64,000 nucleotides of DNA from assembly GCA_910589415.1 (NCBI GenBank), contig OU342637.1:34378162-34442161 (forward strand). Direction: 5' to 3'. The position numbers and the translations under genes are program-made. This stretch comes from Malachius bipustulatus. Lineage: Eukaryota; Arthropoda; Insecta; Coleoptera; Melyridae. A model generated the notes under the pieces. The model did no database searches. It was not told the origin of the DNA and saw only the letters and a program-made list of their open reading frames with translations. Positions 58,400 to 64,000 of the stretch are shown here, one piece after another; position 1 is the first letter of the stretch, and each line of letters begins with the position of its first letter.

Positions 58400-60122
58400 A
58401 TGTATACATGATATTTGGGAAAACCCTGTTTAAGAATATAAGTTAAGCAAATTTTCCTAATATTCATTTCCAATTTAATAAAATACCTAAAAGGGTATAT
58501 CGTGTGATATTTCTGGTAAGCTTCCACTTGAGTTTCCTTGCTTTTTCAATTTAGGGAAGGGTCGCGACAGAGGAGAGTTTCTTTTCGCGTTAGGTTCGAA
58601 GGGCCGATTCGGGGCATATTACGACTCAAAACCTGATGCCATAAATTCCCGTGAGAATTGTAATGCTAGGGAGAGACATGTGGTAAGGACATTTGAATGC
58701 GAATTTCATCAATACTTCCCTGAATACCGATTTCGGGAATGGCATCGATTTCTCCTATTTTATAACCCTTATTAACAATTAATTGCATCAGAAAATATAT
58801 AATAAAATAATCAAGCGCATTAAAGTTAGGTAAGATTTCATACTATATTCATACTTTATTATCTAAGTTTGTAATTGCGCTCTTTTATTTCCCAATATTA
58901 TAAAGCAATCATGAAATCATTTATCATGTTTCTAATAATCAAAATTAATTATACGAAATGTCAATAGTATGAGTATGACGTGGATGCTTTTAAATTTTGA
59001 TTAACACTGTGTTAATATTTGAGTTTGTATAAAGAAATTGTTAGGTTTTAGTCAACGAATAAAAGAGTAACTCAACAAAGGCATGGGAGATATGAAACAA
59101 AAATCAGTTAACTAAGTTACGACTAAAACAAACAGTCTTTAGGGGATATAAAACAAGACTTCGCCACGTAAATAAAGTAAAGTTTTTTAATTTGCTATTT
59201 AACATCGGCTTGTTCTGTTGTCACGAAGTTCTGTTTACCTACAGTCAATGCGTACTTTTCTATTGACAAGAGTTTTCTTCTAGCTCCAGGCTTATAAAAT
59301 AGACTAATTATCTTGAGGAAAATAATAAGCTCGTGAGATTTGCTAGAATTTATTATTGTAAGTAATTAAAATGCAACCGTGCAATAGTATAATGGGTGCG
59401 CAAATCTACGGATTTTTGCCTTTATATGTTTGCTCTTAGTTAATACTTAAATTTCGCTGCTTCTCAAGAACATCAGATGTATCTAAATTTGTGAGAAGTG
59501 GATATTGCTGCCTGTGGCGCTAAGTGATCTACTCTAGTTGTATTTTTTTCTGTGTTACCAGTCAGCCCACCTCATCACTCTGCCCTAAAATACCTACCAT
59601 ATTAAAATTTGAAGAAAAATCTCGTTCACCAAAGCTCACTCGACAATGTTCACGTCTCAGTTTTTCTGAGGACTTTATGGTACTCGTAATTCTTTGGTCA
59701 GAAAAATGGATATAACCTTAACAAAAACACAAAAAGTGAAACTTTTTTTCCTAATGTATATTGAATTCTATTCAACTGGAAATTTCTAGAATTTAAAATA
59801 AAATGGCCTTGCACATTTTCAGGACGTAAAAACAGTACAGTAAAGTTAAGTCACAAATTGGCGTAATACAGAATCCTTAACTTAAGGTATGGTAGTAAGT
59901 CGTAGACTGTTCCACGTTAGATTTCGAAAATGGGGAGAGAAGAGTTTGAAAAAAGCAGTTTTCCTCGATTATCTCGAAAACTATGAGGCTTATCGCAAAC
60001 ACAGGGGTGAACTAATTTGAGGTAATTTTCTCATAAAAGGTGTAGTTCCTCTCGCCAAGAAAGCTGATATTATGTCCTCTCGATTTTTTAAATTTAAATT
60101 TGTCTGTTTAATGGTACTTATA
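58400..60122. other. intergenic DNA
   Basis: No gene or clear element is supported. Confidence 0.45.
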
Positions 60123-61115
60123 CGGGGTGTTTCTTTAATCAGTGCAGAAAACTCAACTGGAGATTCCTTGCTGAATTTTAACGGGGGTTTGTCACAAAAA
60201 AATTTTTCTTAAAGCCTCCCCTAAGAAGTTACAGCCCCTCGAATACTACTACCATGAAGCCTCCATAATTACATAATTTTATGCACCCTTGTTCTCTGCA
60301 AGGGTGTGAATCATACTACCCCTGAAAGTTTTTTTTCCAGAACTTTTTTCCTAATAATTTTTTTTTCATGTTTAAATTCACACTTAGGAGGGCCAGTTCA
60401 ATTGAAAAGAAATTTGTCTCTTAAAAATTTCACGTAAACTCAATACGTTTCCACTAAAGAAATAAAATAAGGGCATGCATTCAAGAAAATTGTGCCCATT
60501 TTGAGTAATGTCTCAACAAAATATTGTTAATTTAAATTAAATTGATTGTGTTTATTGTTAATTATGTTTTTTGTGTTATTTAATGTTAATTTATTTCTAT
60601 AAATATTTTACATATTTTACATATTTACAAATTTTTATAAATTTGTATGCAAAATCACACTGTTATAATTTACCTATGTTAGTCCGCTTATTTTATTTCT
60701 TTAGTGGAAAAGTATTGAGTTGCCGTGAAATTTTTAAGAGACAATTTTTTTTCCAATTGAACTAACTGGCTCTTCAAAGTGTGAATTTAAAAATAAAATA
60801 AAAATATTAGGAAAAAAGTTCTGGAAAAAAAACTTTTAGGGGTAGTATGATTCATACCCTTGCAGAGAACAAGGGTGGATAGAATTATGTAATTATGGAG
60901 GCTTCATGGTAGTAGTATTCGAATACGTAGCCGTCTGTTTTTTATTTCATGTCATTTCAGAAAAAAATCGATAAATGTGATTTTTTTACCCTAATTTAAG
61001 GAGCTGTAACTTCTTAGGGGAGGCTTTAAGAATTTTTTTTTATGACAAACCCCCCCTTAAAATTCATCAAGGAATCTCCAGTTGAATTTTCTGCACTGAT
61101 TAATGAAACACCCTG
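60123..61115. mobile_element. foldback MITE with asymmetric arms
   Basis: CGGGGTGTTTCTTTAATCAG and its inverse (61096-61115) are TA-flanked. The left arm runs to about 60478 and the right arm from about 60687. The right arm carries about 80 extra bases near 60925-61005 with no partner on the left. The loop is AT-rich. Confidence 0.82.
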
Positions 61116-61455
61116 TATATTACTTTTAGGGTAGGTTCAAAGCCCTCGTACTGAAGCTTTGTGCTTATTGTACCCCTAGAGGGTGGCTCGTTTTCAAAGG
61201 ACCAGTCTATCTATGACTTTGTAGGTTGAATTTTCACCATATTGTCAGATTAAAAATTTCTAAGCATGGTTCTAGATAGTATGAACAATTTTACCACCTC
61301 CATGTCTATAATATGCATTTATTGACTTGAGCGCAAAAATGAAGAGAACCACTATTATTCAGAATTTCATAAATTTCACAAAAATTTTCTATACATTGCT
61401 TTTTGCAAAGTTCCACTCTTTTTGCGACTTTTTACCGTCTCCTATAATAGAGCAA
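61116..61455. other. intergenic DNA between two foldbacks
   Basis: No feature is supported. Confidence 0.4.
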
Positions 61456-62417
61456 GAGCCCGCGACTGCCAGACCATCGTTATTTTGTAAAAGCTGAAAG
61501 CTTCTGTGCGCATGTTCCCAACATAGGTAGAAACAATACAGCGACTATGAAGGTTGGATCATCGTGGCTTTGGCAGGTAACAGTTGAAGAAGTTCTTCAG
61601 CTAGGTTGAAGAACTATAAGAATAACTCGAAATTTTGAACAGTTGTTGTACTAATAAAATTGAAGTACATGATTTGATACTCCTAGCAAAAAAATTTATT
61701 CCAGTAGCGGAGATCTGGGTATGTCGTTACCTTTTTTAACGCACTGTTTAATTATTATTTCTGGAAGTACCTACTCATTATCAGAAGTATATCTACTCAT
61801 CAGACAGATTTTTATTATATTTTACCTTGTAGAGTTTCGTACATTGTGAAGTATTTTGGAAACAGTGCGTCTTATGACAAAAAAGTGGGTTGACTTTTCT
61901 CCTCTAAACAACACGAGGTATCTATCAAAAATGTCACACTTCCATTAAAGTCCATTAAAGTTATTTTAAAAAAGGTAACGACGATCTCCGCCTGTTGATT
62001 AAAATGTTTTGTTGGGAGTATCAAATCATGTATCTATTTCAATTAGCACAACAAGTGTCTAAAATTTGGAATTATTCTGATCAGCCAATTTGTAGATATT
62101 TAAAAAAGATTGAAGTTTTCGAAGAACTTCAAGACTCTGTATCTCGATAACCAAAACCCTCAACGACCGATGTCTACAGGAAATTTGTCGCCTATTTTCG
62201 CATTTCCTCCATACCCTTTGAGTTTTAAGAAAATTACTCTTTATACTTTCAAGATTTTGAAAAGTGATTTTATACAACTTCTTCAGCTGGAACCTACTAA
62301 AGCCACGATGATCTAAACTTTATGCAGTGTTTGCATTGTTCCTACCAGTGTTGGGGACATGCCTCACGCAAACTTTCAGCTTTTTTAAAATAACAAACGT
62401 CTGGCAGTCGCGGGCTC
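61456..62417. mobile_element. foldback element of another family
   Basis: The ends GAGCCCGCGACTGCCAGAC and GTCTGGCAGTCGCGGGCTC are inverted. Pairing resumes in several blocks (GCTGAAAG/CTTTCAGC, CATGATTTGATACTCC/GGGAGTATCAAATCATG, AAAGGTAACGAC). The ends do not start CAGGGTG and no clear target duplication was found. Confidence 0.72.
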
Positions 62418-62425
62418 GTAGTATA

Positions 62426-62948
62426 CAGGGTGTTAGTTAAGTACGGGGCCAAACTCCAAGGGGTGCTTCCTTGAGTGATTTTAAGAGGAAAAGTTCAAAT
62501 AAACATCGGTCCGAAAATGCATATTTTTCAAGATACAGGGTGTCAAACTTCTATTTTTTTTCTCGAAAACAAACTCAAGAGATAAAATAGTTGTATTTCT
62601 AGTTGTTTAATTCGAAAAAAATACAAAATTAAAAAAAAAGTCAGTGGCGCCCAATTTTTTAATCAAAAATATTAGTTAGACTGTCTTCCGGGACGCCACT
62701 GGAATTAATAATTTTAATCTAATTGGGGCTAAATTACCCTCTTGTTATTATAAACATAACTGCCAAATTTCAACAAAATTGATTGAAAGAGTTTAGAGAT
62801 ATTCACGAACATTCGAATTTTTTTTTTAAGTTTGACACTCTGTATCTTGAAAAATATGCATTTTCGGACCTATGTTTATTTGAACTTTTCTTCTTAAAAT
62901 CACTAAAGGAAGCACCCCTTGGAGTTTGGCCCCGTACTCAACTAACTG
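62426..62948. mobile_element. CAGGGTG MITE with inner inverted motifs
   Basis: The left end CAGGGTGTTAGTTAAGTACG pairs with CGTACTCAACTAACTG at the right; 4-5 bases of the right terminus are lost. TA flanks both. An inner pair CAGGGTGTCAAA / TTTGACACTCTG sits about 110 bp in. A decayed half copy lies at 14160-14460. Confidence 0.8.
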
Positions 62949-64000
62949 TATAAGGGAAGTGTTCTGAACAACAATTTGTTACCGATTTCAAACAGCTCTT
63001 TATATGCTTAGGCTGAAATCAAATTTTACTGTACTCAAAACCGATAGAAATCTTTGATTTCTATCGGTTAAGGGCGCCGAAGTTAAGGGGACCAGAAACC
63101 TGCAAAATTCAGGGTTAAGCTTTTTATGATACCGTACACACATGTAAAATTCTAGCTTGCCCTGTCATTATCTATGTAAAGTTATTGTTTTTGTGATATG
63201 GGATAAGCTTAATGATAGAGTTCACAGGCAGTTGTTCTGCTAGATGCTCTTCTCGATCTGGAAGTACTTTTGGTACAAGACACAGTGTCCTTCTGGCAGG
63301 ACGTTGTTTCGCACATAAGCATGGCCTTCCGAGAGAACGACTTAAGTAGGTACTTCTCGCAGTACTAACAAAATGAAGACAGTGTGCGTGACGCGAGAAA
63401 TACAAAAATTTGTGCTGAATCCCTAACGCATTATCCTTTATGGAGCATTTTGATGACTAACTTTAACTTTCGTATGTTTTTTACTAATAAAGATAAAATG
63501 ACGATTTAAAAATGTGCTGGTTCCTTGAAATATACATATAGAATCTAATAGTGTTTGAAATTGTCCTGTAAGCAGTACTTGAAACCCTCTATATCATTTG
63601 TAATGAACGTCCTTCCAGCAGGACATTTTATCCTGCTGGAAGATGCTTGTCCGTTCTATCATTAAATCTTCTTCAATTGTATAATTTAATGATTTTTTCT
63701 ACAATAATATTTTTTTATAATTTTGAAGAAATAAAATATTCTTCACTAAATAAAATCTTTAACGAGAGCAGTCGGATTATATGAGCTTTAAAAGAAATCG
63801 ATAAGCTCCTGGAATAATATTTTCTTTTCAATTTTTCGTTGCGACTTTAGAGGGTAGACGCGTAATGTAACGCGAAAAAACATTTATTTTAGTTTAAAGG
63901 TTATTCTAGGGAGACAAAGGCTCCACATCTTCTTGCTTGGTTAAACAGTTAGACACCTGTATGACGTTATTTACAATCTTTTTTGTCTTTTTTTACCGAA
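62949..64000. other. intergenic DNA
   Basis: No gene or long repeat. A short inverted pair TCCAGCAGGACATTTTATCC/TGCTGGA lies at about 63614-63642. Confidence 0.45.

Noticed and set aside
1..64000. CRISPR array, operons or ribosome-binding sites
   Set aside because: No regularly spaced short repeats with unique spacers and no bacterial gene organisation; the window is eukaryotic.

Overview
This window looks like intergenic or intronic DNA from an arthropod, most likely an insect. A beetle is plausible from the type of repeats, but the sequence does not prove it. It is AT-rich, and I see no convincing host protein-coding exon in 64 kb. Nearly everything recognisable is a transposable element or a relic of one. 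Several classes are present: Ty3/gypsy LTR elements, non-LTR retrotransposons, mariner-like transposons, PIF/Harbinger-like TIR elements, and a large population of palindromic MITEs that start CAGGGTG and are flanked by TA.

Layout. 0-23.3 kb: AT-rich intergenic DNA with a tRNA-like fragment (150-240), palindromic MITEs (5.07-5.68, 9.69-10.27, 15.74-16.53, 20.01-20.50 kb), a Harbinger-like element sitting in one arm of an older foldback (11.1-12.9 kb), and broken non-LTR retrotransposon pieces (5.8-6.8 kb minus, 7.1-7.35 kb plus, 21.6-22.8 kb plus). 23.3-39.9 kb: one mariner-like transposon opened by nested insertions. A TA-flanked repeat element lies in its transposase at 23.9-26.1 kb. A Harbinger-like element lies in the same gene at 26.55-39.61 kb. 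That element contains a CAGGGTG MITE, which in turn contains an 11.6-kb Ty3/gypsy LTR retrotransposon (27.52-39.11 kb). Target-site duplications can be read at each of these levels. 39.9-55.5 kb: a small hairpin, an RNase H-bearing non-LTR relic (41.6-43.5 kb plus), long intergenic DNA, a GC-richer stretch with a TATA box and three structured repeats (48.86-49.46 kb), and two non-LTR relics on the minus strand (50.3-52.2 kb). 55.5-63 kb: six TIR or foldback elements in close succession.

The LTR retrotransposon is the only element with intact genes. Gag and Pol overlap in the -1 phase, with a canonical A AAA AAC slippery heptamer and a short hairpin at normal spacing. The two LTRs differ by two substitutions and one copy of a 46-bp repeat, so the insertion is recent. 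No env gene is present. Its 3' untranslated region carries a tandem array of hairpins whose stems show compensatory changes.

The observation I consider most likely to be undescribed is at 49.12-49.45 kb. Three tandem units keep an almost constant 16-nt loop while both surrounding helices change sequence but stay complementary, in an order that fits an H-type pseudoknot. This is an inference from reading the sequence and needs a structural or comparative test.
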